The translations under genes were made by a program, and so were the position numbers. From contig JABJPQ010000671.1 in assembly GCA_018663815.1 (NCBI GenBank), positions 1-9,085 on the forward strand: DNA of 9,085 bases, written 5' to 3'. Position 1 is the stretch's first letter; the number at the start of each line of letters is the position of its first letter. The notes under the pieces were generated by a model. The model ran no database searches. It had not been told where the DNA came from and saw nothing but the letters and a program-made list of their open reading frames with translations. Below are positions 1 through 7,594 of this stretch, one piece after another. Origin of the DNA: Halobacteriovoraceae bacterium. GTDB taxonomy: Bacteria > Bdellovibrionota > Bacteriovoracia > Bacteriovoracales > Bacteriovoracaceae.

Positions 1-1025
1 ATATCCCTTGTGAAACCATCTCAAAAAGAATGGGGTTTTCAAAATTTGAGATCGTTCAATCGCAAGCAGTATTTGATACTGAATTTTCAACCCTTGAGAC
101 AACTCCAAACCCTGAAGACCCTGAAGCTCTAAAGCTTGCAGTTGCTTTGATGAAAGAACAAAATGCAGACGTAACCTATGGTACTGATCCTGATTGTGAT
201 CGCCTTGGTGTTGTTGTTAACCACAAAGGTATTGAAAAATACTTAAACGGCAATCAAATAGCCATCTTAATGATCAACTACCTTTTTAGCCAATTAAAAG
301 AAACAAATAAATTACCATCTAATCCACTTGTTATAAAAAGTATTGTCACAAGTCCTATGCAAAAAACAATTGTTGAAAGTTTTGGAGGAACAGTTCTAGA
401 TACCTTAACTGGTTTTAAATGGATGGCCAGATTGTGGAAGGATCTTGAAGATGCGGGAACTGATTATAATTTTGTCTTTGCAAGCGAAGAGTCTTTTGGT
501 TACATGCCTAATGACCAGGTTAGAGATAAAGATGCTGTCGCTTCAATAGCTTTAATGAATGAGATTACTTTGTTTTATAAATTACAAAACAAAACACTTA
601 TTGATGCTCTGGATGAGATCTATGAACACTATGGTTACGCTCAAGAGAGCCTTATCGCAAATACCTATGAAGGTTTAGCGGGTAAAGACAAAATTGCTCG
701 TATCATGCAATATTTTAGAGAAAACTCAACCGTAGACATTGCAAAAAATAAGATTAAAGCATTTAATGATTATCAAACACTCATTACCAAAAATTTTAAT
801 GCTGGTACTGAGACAAAAATCAATATGACTTCTAGTAATGTTTTAAGTTTTGAATTTGAAAATGGTAATTCACTTTTCCTAAGACCTTCTGGTACCGAGC
901 CGAAAATAAAATTCTATACCTTAGTGCAAGTAAAAGAAGGTGACTTACAAGCGAAAAAAGCAAAGGCTCAAGAGTTAATCAATGAAGTCGAAGCTTTTAT
1001 CCATAACTCAATTGAAGTCATTTAG
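1..1025 (+). CDS. Phosphohexomutase (phosphoglucomutase/phosphomannomutase), 5'-truncated by window edge
   Basis: The gene interconverts hexose-6-phosphate and hexose-1-phosphate in the cytoplasm, feeding nucleotide-sugar and polysaccharide synthesis. The frame is open to the left edge (first whole codon at base 3), so the ATG at base 30 is internal and the N-terminal part with the phosphoserine loop lies outside. Counting from that internal Met, visible signatures are the metal-binding loop TDPDCDRLG at residues 52-60 (domain 2), the sugar-specificity loop SEESFGY at 152-158 (domain 3) and the phosphate-binding loop FLRPSGTEPK at 283-292 (domain 4). The EESFGY form and the TTPNPEDPEAL stretch before the metal loop point to the longer PgcA-like branch (usually about 550-600 residues), so roughly 230 residues are missing. 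The family call is secure; glucose versus mannose preference cannot be read from this. The last codon sits 8 bp before queC, suggesting cotranscription. Confidence 0.93.
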   Translation, partial: IPCETISKRMGFSKFEIVQSQAVFDTEFSTLETTPNPEDPEALKLAVALMKEQNADVTYGTDPDCDRLGVVVNHKGIEKYLNGNQIAILMINYLFSQLKETNKLPSNPLVIKSIVTSPMQKTIVESFGGTVLDTLTGFKWMARLWKDLEDAGTDYNFVFASEESFGYMPNDQVRDKDAVASIALMNEITLFYKLQNKTLIDALDEIYEHYGYAQESLIANTYEGLAGKDKIARIMQYFRENSTVDIAKNKIKAFNDYQTLITKNFNAGTETKINMTSSNVLSFEFENGNSLFLRPSGTEPKIKFYTLVQVKEGDLQAKKAKAQELINEVEAFIHNSIEVI

Positions 1026-1028
1026 GAG
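1024..1028 (+). promoter_or_regulatory. Ribosome binding site of queC, overlapping the upstream stop codon
   Basis: AGGAG shares its first two bases with the TAG stop of the phosphohexomutase gene and lies 5 nt before a GTG codon at 1034. This supports the GTG start and suggests translational coupling between the two genes. Confidence 0.7.
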
Positions 1029-1033
1029 TAGCA

Positions 1034-1705
1034 GTGAAAGATCTGGCCATTGTTTTAGTTAGTGGAGGAATGGACTCTGCAACTGTAGCAGCTATTGCTC
1101 AAACCAAACATGAAAACTTAGCTTTCTTGCATATTAGTTATGGCCAAAAAACGGCAAATAGAGAGCTTGCATGCTTTAAGCTCCTGGCCGATGATTTTAA
1201 AATTCCAATCAAACGCCGTCTCATAGTTAACATGAGCTTTTTACAAGAAATTGGTGGAAACTCACTTACCGATAGAAATATAGAAGTGGCTAAATTTGAT
1301 GGTGATATTGATAATATTCCCTCCAGTTATGTTCCATTTAGAAACTCACATATCATTAGTACGGCCGTATCATGGGCCGAAGTCATTGGGGCTCAAAAAA
1401 TATATATTGGAGCTAATCACGAGGACTCTCCTGGATATCCCGATTGTCGACCTGAGTATTATGAAGCCTTTAATCAGCTCATTAACAAAGGAACAAAAGA
1501 AGGTACGATTCAAGTACTGACACCCATAATTGCTATGACTAAAGAAGAGATTATTCAACAGGCCATGAGCTTAAAGACACCGCTTGAACACACATGGTCT
1601 TGTTATGCGAGAAGTGATAAGGCTTGTGGTGTGTGTGACTCTTGTGCTCTTAGACTGAGAGCATTTAAAAAACTTGGTCTTGATGATCCAATTGAATATG
1701 TCTAG
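1034..1705 (+). CDS. queC: 7-cyano-7-deazaguanine (preQ0) synthase QueC
   Basis: QueC converts 7-carboxy-7-deazaguanine, ammonia and ATP to preQ0, the precursor of queuosine in tRNA; it is a cytoplasmic enzyme. The 223-residue length is normal for the family. The N-terminus has the PP-loop ATP-pyrophosphatase motif SGGMDS at residues 10-15. The family blocks SSYVPFRN (97-104) and GANHEDSPGYPDCR (126-139) follow. The C-terminus has the zinc-binding set Cys190, Cys198, Cys201 and Cys204. Translation starts at a GTG, supported by AGGAG 5 nt upstream; the PP-loop distance from this start is as expected. The gene follows the phosphohexomutase gene by 8 bp. No other queuosine genes (queD, queE, queF) are in the window, so the rest of the pathway must be elsewhere. 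Nothing looks damaged or foreign. Confidence 0.96.
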   Translation: MKDLAIVLVSGGMDSATVAAIAQTKHENLAFLHISYGQKTANRELACFKLLADDFKIPIKRRLIVNMSFLQEIGGNSLTDRNIEVAKFDGDIDNIPSSYVPFRNSHIISTAVSWAEVIGAQKIYIGANHEDSPGYPDCRPEYYEAFNQLINKGTKEGTIQVLTPIIAMTKEEIIQQAMSLKTPLEHTWSCYARSDKACGVCDSCALRLRAFKKLGLDDPIEYV

Positions 1706-1710
1706 GCTTC

Positions 1711-1742
1711 AATAAAAAGAGAGTCAACCTAAGTAGACTCTC
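1711..1742 (-). terminator. Rho-independent terminator between convergent genes
   Basis: A perfect 7-bp inverted repeat, GAGAGTC (1719-1725) and GACTCTC (1736-1742), encloses a 10-base loop that could gain two more pairs. Read on the - strand the stem is followed directly by TTTTTATT (1718-1711), so it is a proper intrinsic terminator for the protease gene, whose stop is 18 bp upstream. On the + strand the stem is followed only by CTTCT, so it would end queC transcription less efficiently, but it may still serve both directions. Confidence 0.75.
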
Positions 1743-1759
1743 CTTCTAGTATGTTTAAA

Positions 1760-4700
1760 CTATTTATTAATTGTTAACTCAACTCTATTTACAAGCGCAC
1801 CCTCAGAGTATCGATAGATTGTATTTCCATTGCTATCAATCATCTCAGTAACATCTCCTGAACTAATATTAAGAATTCCTCGATAAGATTTTTTCATTTC
1901 ACCTGTTTTCGAAGCATCTACTTTTAATATGGCCATATCTAAACTTGCGTACTCGCTAACATCAAAGCTAATGTCCAATTTATCATCAGTATCAATTAAG
2001 ATCTCTACATTTAACATATCAATAACGCTAGAGCTTAATTTTTCACCACTAAAGTTTTTGATCGTATCTAACATAATATAAAGTGTCTGCGCGATAGGTT
2101 CTTTAAGGATAAAAGCATTCCCTTTATTCATGTATTTCCCATCATAAAGCTCAAAGCCTTCACTTGTTTTTTTATAAAGTTTTGGTGATAAATTTCCCCA
2201 ATATGAACTATGACCTTCAAGAATATTAACAATCACTTTTCCTTTATAACCCTGCTCTAATGGTAATGGGTGATATGATAAGTAAGATGACTTAACTTTA
2301 ACCTTCTCGCGAATGAGTTCTTTCAGGTTGGTTAGGTAAACTTTCGAAATACTTTCTGTACCAAGACCAATAGGTATATCAAGTGATTTTCCAGCTGATA
2401 CGACCTGTTTCATTTTTTTTGCACCAAATTTCTTAGCTTCAACCAGTAAGTCATACTTAGTTGCAGCTAACCATGTGCTTGAAGCTGTTGAAACAGTAAG
2501 TTCCAAAACACCCGTTAGATGTTTTCCATTGAGATAAGTAGGAGTATTTATTATGCCCTGTCCGTAAGTAGTCACAGGTGTGTTTTGTGCAACCACAAAA
2601 TCAACCTCAACACCTTCTGGATTATATAATTGGATAAAAATACGTCCTTGCATCCCCGCTTTAATTGCCACCTTAACGTTGACTCTGTTCATGTCTTTTG
2701 TGACAAGAATTGGATACCGGTGAAAAGCATTTTCTTTAATTGAGATATTTTTCTGTGCAAAACCATTTTTTACTTTTTGGAGTGCAGGATCAATACTAGG
2801 AACATCAACTTTTGTTTCTTCTAACACATAAGCATTATGAACAACATCGATTATATTATTAATCGTGGCCCCTTGGTATTTAATCTTATAATGAGCAAGG
2901 TAGTTCTTACCTTTTTTCATATTTCCTAAGACTCTTTGGCTATAAAAGGCATCAGTTCGACTGTTAGTAAAATCAACATGACCACTTAGTAGCTTACCAG
3001 GGCTGTTTCCAAGCTCTGAAATATAAAAATACTTAAAAGCTTCTTCTCCCTTTATAACTTCAACATTTCCGTTAGAGCTAAGAATTTCAACTCGATCAAG
3101 CTCAACCTCGACTCCGTTTGCAATAATACTTGAAAATGCACCCTCTTTTCTATCCGTGGCCGTGTTAGGGTTTGATTTTTGTCTTTCCCCGTCAATACCT
3201 AAGCTTAGTACGAACTTACTTTTAGCTTTCATTTTACCGCTGCGGTCATAGCTTTTTTTATCGTCATTGATAACAACTTCAAAGTAATCTCTTTGACCTG
3301 CTTGAAGCTCCGTTATATATGTCGATAGAATCTCAAATGTTTTCCCTGCTTGCATAAGACCATAGCCTTGTTGCACGCGTGTTAAATGAGCTTGTTCAAA
3401 AGCTGCATTTTGAAGAGCGTCTCTCATAGCGTAAACATAAGGAAGTAATGACGTTTTAGCTTTTGTTCCCATCGATTGATGATAAGCTCTCATTTCAGTA
3501 AAAATATTAAATTGAGCTGGTTGTTGTGCTTTTAGCTTAGCCAACACTGAAGCAAAAGCTCCTGCGGCCAAAGGCGAAGACATACTTGTTCCGTTAGCTT
3601 GAGACATGTATCCATCAGCTACCGGTGTGGCAGAGATTGCTGCACCTGGAGCGACAATATTTGGCTTCATCTCTCCGGTATAACTTGGTCCAAGAGAGCT
3701 AAAAAAGAGGAGATTCTCCGCTTGAACTTCAGTTCCCTCAGGAAGATTATATTGATCCTTTAGTGTTTGAGCTGAAACATTTGCACCAACCATAACGACT
3801 GCGCCTGTGTTTCCAAAATGATTTAGCGTTCTGAAACCTGGTCCAGCATTTGAAGCAGACACAAAAAAGATTGTCCCAAACTTAGCTGATAAGTCATTAA
3901 AAAGGTGTGAGTAGACTCCTCTTTGATATTCCTCATGAGAACCAAGTGAGATGTTTACGACGTCAGGAATAACTAACCCATTATAAAAGGCTTTATACAG
4001 ACCACGAATGATTGCAGAATCAGAACAAGAAATTCCTGAACATGCTCGGATACTCATTAAATTTGCTTTTGGAGCGGCTCCTAATAGATTACTTTTTTGA
4101 TCATCAGCAGCGATAATACCAGCGACGTGTGTCCCATGCATACCGTCTGTTTTTCCAAGTCCAATAAACAACTTATTGCCTTCTTCTTCTAAAAGAAGAG
4201 GATATTTTTTAATATTATTGCGACTTGGAAAACTAACCATTCCATCATCTCGGCTTAACTTAGTTGTCGTATTATAGTCTTGTTTAGAGATTTCCTCATC
4301 TAGCCCAATGAGTTTTAAATCAGCATTGCGGTCAAAATAGATTTTGGTTTCATCATCTTTTTTACTAACAAGTACTAAGTAGCTATCATCTTTGTTATTT
4401 TGATTAAGGTCTAAAAAACCTTTTTCATGTTTTGTTTTCTCATCAAGCTGAGACAAAAATTTTCCCTCAGACATGATGGCCACATATAAGTCACTTTCCT
4501 TATCAACTGTTTCTGGAAGAACGATTTTTTTTACCTCTCCACTATGCTCCACTTGGATTGAATCACCAGCAAGAGCCACTGGTTTAAGCTCAGTTCTTGT
4601 CTCCTGAGTTGCATCGTACCAATAAACAACTCTGCCCCCAAAGGCCGGATGAGAAGCATCTGTTCCACTATCAATAATAGCAACAGTGACACCTTCACCT

Positions 4701-5212
4701 AGGTTCGAGACATCTCCAAGTTCAGATAACTTTACCGACTCTGTTGGAATATTTTTATAAAAACGAGCTTCCATTCCAACTTCAGGGGAATCAAGTTCTG
4801 TTATTTTTGTATTATTTGAATCAATAGTGGCTGCTTTTAAGTTTAAGGAGGAGATAAACTCAGTGTCTCCTATTAGCTCAGGAGTAAGATCTGCAATAAA
4901 AAACGGGATGGAACTACCAAAACGATTATTAGGATCATAAATAAGCTTTCCACCTTTAGCAATTAAAGTATTAATCGATTGCTGAAGGTCTGACTTTGGC
5001 ACCATTATTATTGTAAGTGCCGCCGATTGCGGATGTTTTGATAGCTCTGTTTGTAATTGCTCAGCAACTTTGCTGGAACTGTCTCCATCATTAGTAAGAG
5101 TAACTGGCTGATCAGGTTGTACTAAAGTTGTTTCAACTTCACTCCCCCCACTACATCCTGTTAGAACATAAAGACCAATGGCTAAAATAAAAATACGCTG
5201 AATCGATTGCAT
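1760..5212 (-). CDS. Large lipid-anchored subtilisin-family (S8) serine protease, pyrolysin/TPP II-like layout
   Basis: This is a 1150-residue exported endopeptidase or exopeptidase of the S8 family. The chosen ATG at 5212 gives a lipoprotein signal peptide (MQSIQRIFILAIG...) ending in lipobox LTGC, with the acylated Cys at 20. Ser at +2 suggests the outer membrane if the Lol +2 rule holds here. An alternative start at 5320 would add 36 residues, bury the signal and overlap the upstream gene, so I reject it. Residues about 63-130 look like an I9-type propeptide. The catalytic residues are Asp181 (IIDSGT), His359 (HGTHVAG), oxyanion Asn455 (SASNAGPG) and Ser543 (GTSMSSP); all are present. The Asp-His spacing of 178 residues is far above classical subtilisin and matches the TPP II/pyrolysin layout. 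About 570 residues of probable beta-rich domains follow. Two nearby Cys (CSGISC, 391 and 396) may form a disulfide. Substrate unknown. Confidence 0.93.
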   Translation of the reverse strand: MQSIQRIFILAIGLYVLTGCSGGSEVETTLVQPDQPVTLTNDGDSSSKVAEQLQTELSKHPQSAALTIIMVPKSDLQQSINTLIAKGGKLIYDPNNRFGSSIPFFIADLTPELIGDTEFISSLNLKAATIDSNNTKITELDSPEVGMEARFYKNIPTESVKLSELGDVSNLGEGVTVAIIDSGTDASHPAFGGRVVYWYDATQETRTELKPVALAGDSIQVEHSGEVKKIVLPETVDKESDLYVAIMSEGKFLSQLDEKTKHEKGFLDLNQNNKDDSYLVLVSKKDDETKIYFDRNADLKLIGLDEEISKQDYNTTTKLSRDDGMVSFPSRNNIKKYPLLLEEEGNKLFIGLGKTDGMHGTHVAGIIAADDQKSNLLGAAPKANLMSIRACSGISCSDSAIIRGLYKAFYNGLVIPDVVNISLGSHEEYQRGVYSHLFNDLSAKFGTIFFVSASNAGPGFRTLNHFGNTGAVVMVGANVSAQTLKDQYNLPEGTEVQAENLLFFSSLGPSYTGEMKPNIVAPGAAISATPVADGYMSQANGTSMSSPLAAGAFASVLAKLKAQQPAQFNIFTEMRAYHQSMGTKAKTSLLPYVYAMRDALQNAAFEQAHLTRVQQGYGLMQAGKTFEILSTYITELQAGQRDYFEVVINDDKKSYDRSGKMKAKSKFVLSLGIDGERQKSNPNTATDRKEGAFSSIIANGVEVELDRVEILSSNGNVEVIKGEEAFKYFYISELGNSPGKLLSGHVDFTNSRTDAFYSQRVLGNMKKGKNYLAHYKIKYQGATINNIIDVVHNAYVLEETKVDVPSIDPALQKVKNGFAQKNISIKENAFHRYPILVTKDMNRVNVKVAIKAGMQGRIFIQLYNPEGVEVDFVVAQNTPVTTYGQGIINTPTYLNGKHLTGVLELTVSTASSTWLAATKYDLLVEAKKFGAKKMKQVVSAGKSLDIPIGLGTESISKVYLTNLKELIREKVKVKSSYLSYHPLPLEQGYKGKVIVNILEGHSSYWGNLSPKLYKKTSEGFELYDGKYMNKGNAFILKEPIAQTLYIMLDTIKNFSGEKLSSSVIDMLNVEILIDTDDKLDISFDVSEYASLDMAILKVDASKTGEMKKSYRGILNISSGDVTEMIDSNGNTIYRYSEGALVNRVELTINK

Positions 5213-5219
5213 GAAAAAA

Positions 5220-5225
5220 CCCCTC
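5220..5225 (-). promoter_or_regulatory. Ribosome binding site of the S8 protease
   Basis: On the - strand GAGGGG lies 7 nt upstream of the ATG at 5212. It supports that start over the upstream in-frame Met at 5320. Confidence 0.6.
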
Positions 5226-5243
5226 TTTTTTTTCTTTGAGGAG
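5220..5243 (-). promoter_or_regulatory. Possible hairpin sequestering the protease ribosome binding site
   Basis: In the - strand transcript CUCCUC (5243-5238) can pair with GAGGGG (5225-5220), giving six pairs including one G-U across a 12-base loop that is A except for one G. The 3' arm is the Shine-Dalgarno sequence itself. The pairing is seen in the sequence; a regulatory role is inference. Confidence 0.35.
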
Positions 5244-5277
5244 GAGGTTACACTAAAAAATGACAATAAATTGCATA

Positions 5278-5307
5278 ATTGTAAATTAAACACACTAACG
5301 CGATCAA
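5278..5307 (-). promoter_or_regulatory. Candidate sigma70-type promoter for the protease gene
   Basis: On the - strand TTGATC (5307-5302) and TACAAT (5283-5278) are separated by 18 bp. The -10 matches the consensus at 5 of 6 positions and the -35 at 4 of 6. The -35 overlaps the TGA stop of the upstream lipoprotein gene. A start near 5271 would give a leader of about 60 nt containing the hairpin at 5220-5243. In AT-rich DNA such matches arise by chance, so this is tentative. Confidence 0.3.
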
Positions 5308-6251
5308 TAAAGCTGGACAAAGTCCCCTTCAGTCACTGACCCACCGGAGTGGAGAATTGTAACTGTGCCATCAGGTCCAAAATAATCAATAACTTCAAGA
5401 GTACCTTTCACCTCTCCCTTACTAACTCCTAAGAGAGCTCCAGATTCAGGATCAAATATTTCTTGTCCCTCAGTTATTACTTTTAAAATGTCTCCCACAT
5501 TCAAACCTGAACGCCTACCAGCATTAACATAAACTTTTGAGCCTAAAATACGAGCAACACGGCCAGTCCAGTCAAGTTTTTCACCTAATTTGATTAAAGC
5601 CGGGACAAACCTTCTAATTGCAACTTTTACAGAGTAGCGTAAAAGTCCTTTACGATAATCTACGTTTGCATCCCGATTACTCATAAAAAAGCGAAACGAG
5701 GAATCGTTAATATTACCATCCATTTTTTTTACAAAAATTTCTTTATTAGCAACAACATCAAAAACACGGACCTCAACAACAGATTCCGCATAAGATTTTG
5801 TTTTTCGAACAAATCCTATTTCGTCCATTTTTTGGCGGACTCGAGCATGAGTTATTCTTCCAAAGACAACAAGATTGACACCTGAAAGCTTAGCCTTCCT
5901 TGATAACTGAGCCAGCTTTAAGCCACCGCCGGAGTAAATTTCTTTTGAACTGCCAAATAAAGCACTAGCCTCGGGATCAACAACAAAGTCCCTGGTTCGA
6001 AAGATTTCTCTTCTCAACTCTTCAGTTGCTGTTATGGCCAGATCATCTTTTCCAAAGGGGGACTCATTAAAAAGTTTTAGCAGTGCAATCTTTTTTTTGA
6101 TTGGGCTAAATAGATCTTTTGACTTTTTCCGATACAAACTTTTCTTAGGTTGCTTAGTATAGCCAGAACGTCTTCGTCTAATAGGCTGACTCGTACAAGC
6201 AGTAAGAAAAAATATCAAACTTAGAAAAAGTACGCTTCCTCTTGCAAACAA
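5304..6251 (-). CDS. Lipoprotein with TolB/CsgG-like and FlgT C-terminal-like domains
   Basis: This is a predicted outer-membrane lipoprotein of 315 residues. The signal peptide (about residues 1-18) ends in lipobox LTAC with acylated Cys19 and Thr at +2. A strongly basic segment follows (about 22-56), including an RRRR run and several KK pairs. Residues about 55-215 (IALLKLFNES, a helix, then NLVVFGRITHARV and VEVRVFDV) resemble the TolB N-terminal/CsgG-like fold that also forms the middle domain of FlgT. Residues about 230-315 resemble the FlgT C-terminal domain: GRVARILGSKVYVNAGRRSG, then VGDILKV, FDPESGALLG and a final GDFVQLY. Translation starts at TTG, backed by AAGGAG 5 nt upstream and by the signal peptide beginning there; no later Met could replace it. 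It lies 18 bp after the periplasmic protein gene. A role in a flagellar basal-body ring or another envelope assembly is inferred; the domain calls were made by eye. Confidence 0.85.
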   Translation of the reverse strand: MFARGSVLFLSLIFFLTACTSQPIRRRRSGYTKQPKKSLYRKKSKDLFSPIKKKIALLKLFNESPFGKDDLAITATEELRREIFRTRDFVVDPEASALFGSSKEIYSGGGLKLAQLSRKAKLSGVNLVVFGRITHARVRQKMDEIGFVRKTKSYAESVVEVRVFDVVANKEIFVKKMDGNINDSSFRFFMSNRDANVDYRKGLLRYSVKVAIRRFVPALIKLGEKLDWTGRVARILGSKVYVNAGRRSGLNVGDILKVITEGQEIFDPESGALLGVSKGEVKGTLEVIDYFGPDGTVTILHSGGSVTEGDFVQLY

Positions 6252-6256
6252 CTTAA

Positions 6257-6262
6257 CTCCTT
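6257..6262 (-). promoter_or_regulatory. Strong ribosome binding site that fixes a TTG start
   Basis: On the - strand AAGGAG lies 5 nt upstream of the TTG codon at 6251-6249, in the 18-bp gap after the previous stop. It is the best Shine-Dalgarno match in the - strand cluster and justifies the non-ATG start of the lipoprotein gene. Confidence 0.7.
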
Positions 6263-6269
6263 AATTATC

Positions 6270-7583
6270 TTAAAGTGTTTCCACTTCTTTATTAAATTTT
6301 ATACCAAACTTGGTATCAACATCAATAACTTGATAAGAAAGACCTTTTTTTGCCGACTGCATAGTTGATATAAACTCTTTGACTTCAGTAACATTTCCAT
6401 CAAAGTAAAGAATTAGGTCTGCTCTTTGTCGACCAATAGACTCAAACTCAACCTTAAGAGAGTATTTTACTCCCTTATCTTCAATCAGATTAATGAAAGA
6501 GTTTACTTGTTGAAGATTTTTAAATTCGGTTACTGAAATTTTCTCTATTGATGTAATTGGTGTAATTTCCTTGATATTTTTTTGTATCGTTGGGAAGTCA
6601 CCAATTGCTAGTTGATAAACATGATTTGCAACAAGATTTGCAAGCCCTGAATTTGTTGCTAGTCGGTAAGATTTTTGCGTTCGACTAAACTTATAAGTTC
6701 CCATAACCAAATTTGTCTGCAGATCTTTTAAATAAGCATTTCCTTCATATTCAAAAGAATAAAGATTGATGGTCTTATCAAACTTCTTCTTAATCACCTT
6801 AACTTCAATCTCTAATAAGAGTGAGTTGACAAAAACCTCAGGTATATTACTTAGCATTAGCTCTGATGGCCGTTTTAGGTAAGAAGCCAACATTTCTTTT
6901 TTATCCCCTTCTAGCCTGAGAACATTTGCAATATTTATTGGTTTATTTTTAGAAAACCACTCAATCCAACTTTTGGTTACCTCTCCTTCAAAGTCATTCT
7001 CATTTTCAATTCCTAACTCGGAGTAACTAATCCCATTTAATTGATAATTCACGTTAATAAAAAGACTACCGTAGTCTGAGCTTTTTTTTCCTCTGACGAG
7101 ATTATAATAAATCTTTGTAACCAGTTTTGTATCAACATCACCCTCAAGCTTGATATATCTATAATTAGCATTTCGTTGAGAGCGAGAGATTTTTTTGATA
7201 CTAAACTTAGTTAACATGTCATTCATTTTAATAAACGATAATTGAGCTTTCAGCTTTTTTCTTCTTAGTCGCTCCTTAAATCTATTATATTTTTTGGGAT
7301 TATCAAGTTCACCTTCAGCATAGGAACTTCTTAGGGAGTCTTCGATTTGAACAAATTTTTCATTCAATTTATTTTCATATTTTTGCCAAAAAACATCTTT
7401 ATTTAAACCTAGCTCATCCAGTTTACCTGAAACAATACTTTTTGTTCCCTCATGAATAAGTTGTTTTTTTATAAAATCATATGAATCACCATCGATAGCA
7501 ATAAAGGTACCCTTTCCATTTAAAAAATTTGCGGCTATCGCAGATGTGCAAACTAAACTTAATAAAAAAATCCATCTTTTCAT
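6270..7583 (-). CDS. Periplasmic protein of unknown function, possible FlgT N-terminal-like start
   Basis: I do not recognise this 437-residue protein as a named family. The N-terminus is a clear signal peptidase I signal (MKRWIFLLSL...TSAIA, cleavage likely after Ala17), with no lipobox, so the mature form should be soluble in the periplasm. Residues about 23-70 (GKGTFIAIDG, then many Lys/Glu and LDELGLNKDVFW) recall the FlgT N-terminal domain pattern of a short strand followed by a helix. Residues about 95-120 are very basic (FKERLRRKKLK). Residues about 345-405 (VTEFKNLQQVNSFINLIEDK, then KVEFESIGRQRADLILYFDG) form a strand-helix-strand-strand unit that resembles small alpha/beta modules in secreted proteins such as DUF2066. 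The start has AAAAGG 7 nt upstream, and the gene begins 11 bp after the dnaE stop. Placement directly before the FlgT-like lipoprotein suggests that the two proteins act together. Confidence 0.8.
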   Translation of the reverse strand: MKRWIFLLSLVCTSAIAANFLNGKGTFIAIDGDSYDFIKKQLIHEGTKSIVSGKLDELGLNKDVFWQKYENKLNEKFVQIEDSLRSSYAEGELDNPKKYNRFKERLRRKKLKAQLSFIKMNDMLTKFSIKKISRSQRNANYRYIKLEGDVDTKLVTKIYYNLVRGKKSSDYGSLFINVNYQLNGISYSELGIENENDFEGEVTKSWIEWFSKNKPINIANVLRLEGDKKEMLASYLKRPSELMLSNIPEVFVNSLLLEIEVKVIKKKFDKTINLYSFEYEGNAYLKDLQTNLVMGTYKFSRTQKSYRLATNSGLANLVANHVYQLAIGDFPTIQKNIKEITPITSIEKISVTEFKNLQQVNSFINLIEDKGVKYSLKVEFESIGRQRADLILYFDGNVTEVKEFISTMQSAKKGLSYQVIDVDTKFGIKFNKEVETL

Positions 7584-7594
7584 TTTATTACCTT

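Noticed and set aside
1296..1558. Two short open frames, one on each strand, within queC
   Set aside because: Both lie wholly inside a well-supported queC gene in other frames, show no family signature and have no ribosome binding site worth noting.
1034..1705. QueC as a marker of a DNA 7-deazaguanine modification (dpd) or phage system
   Set aside because: It sits next to a housekeeping phosphohexomutase gene with none of the dpd or phage genes nearby; ordinary queuosine synthesis is the simpler reading.
5213..5320. N-terminal extension of the protease from an in-frame Met at 5320
   Set aside because: It would overlap the upstream gene, put 36 residues before a perfect lipoprotein signal peptide, and lacks the GAGGGG ribosome binding site that serves the ATG at 5212.
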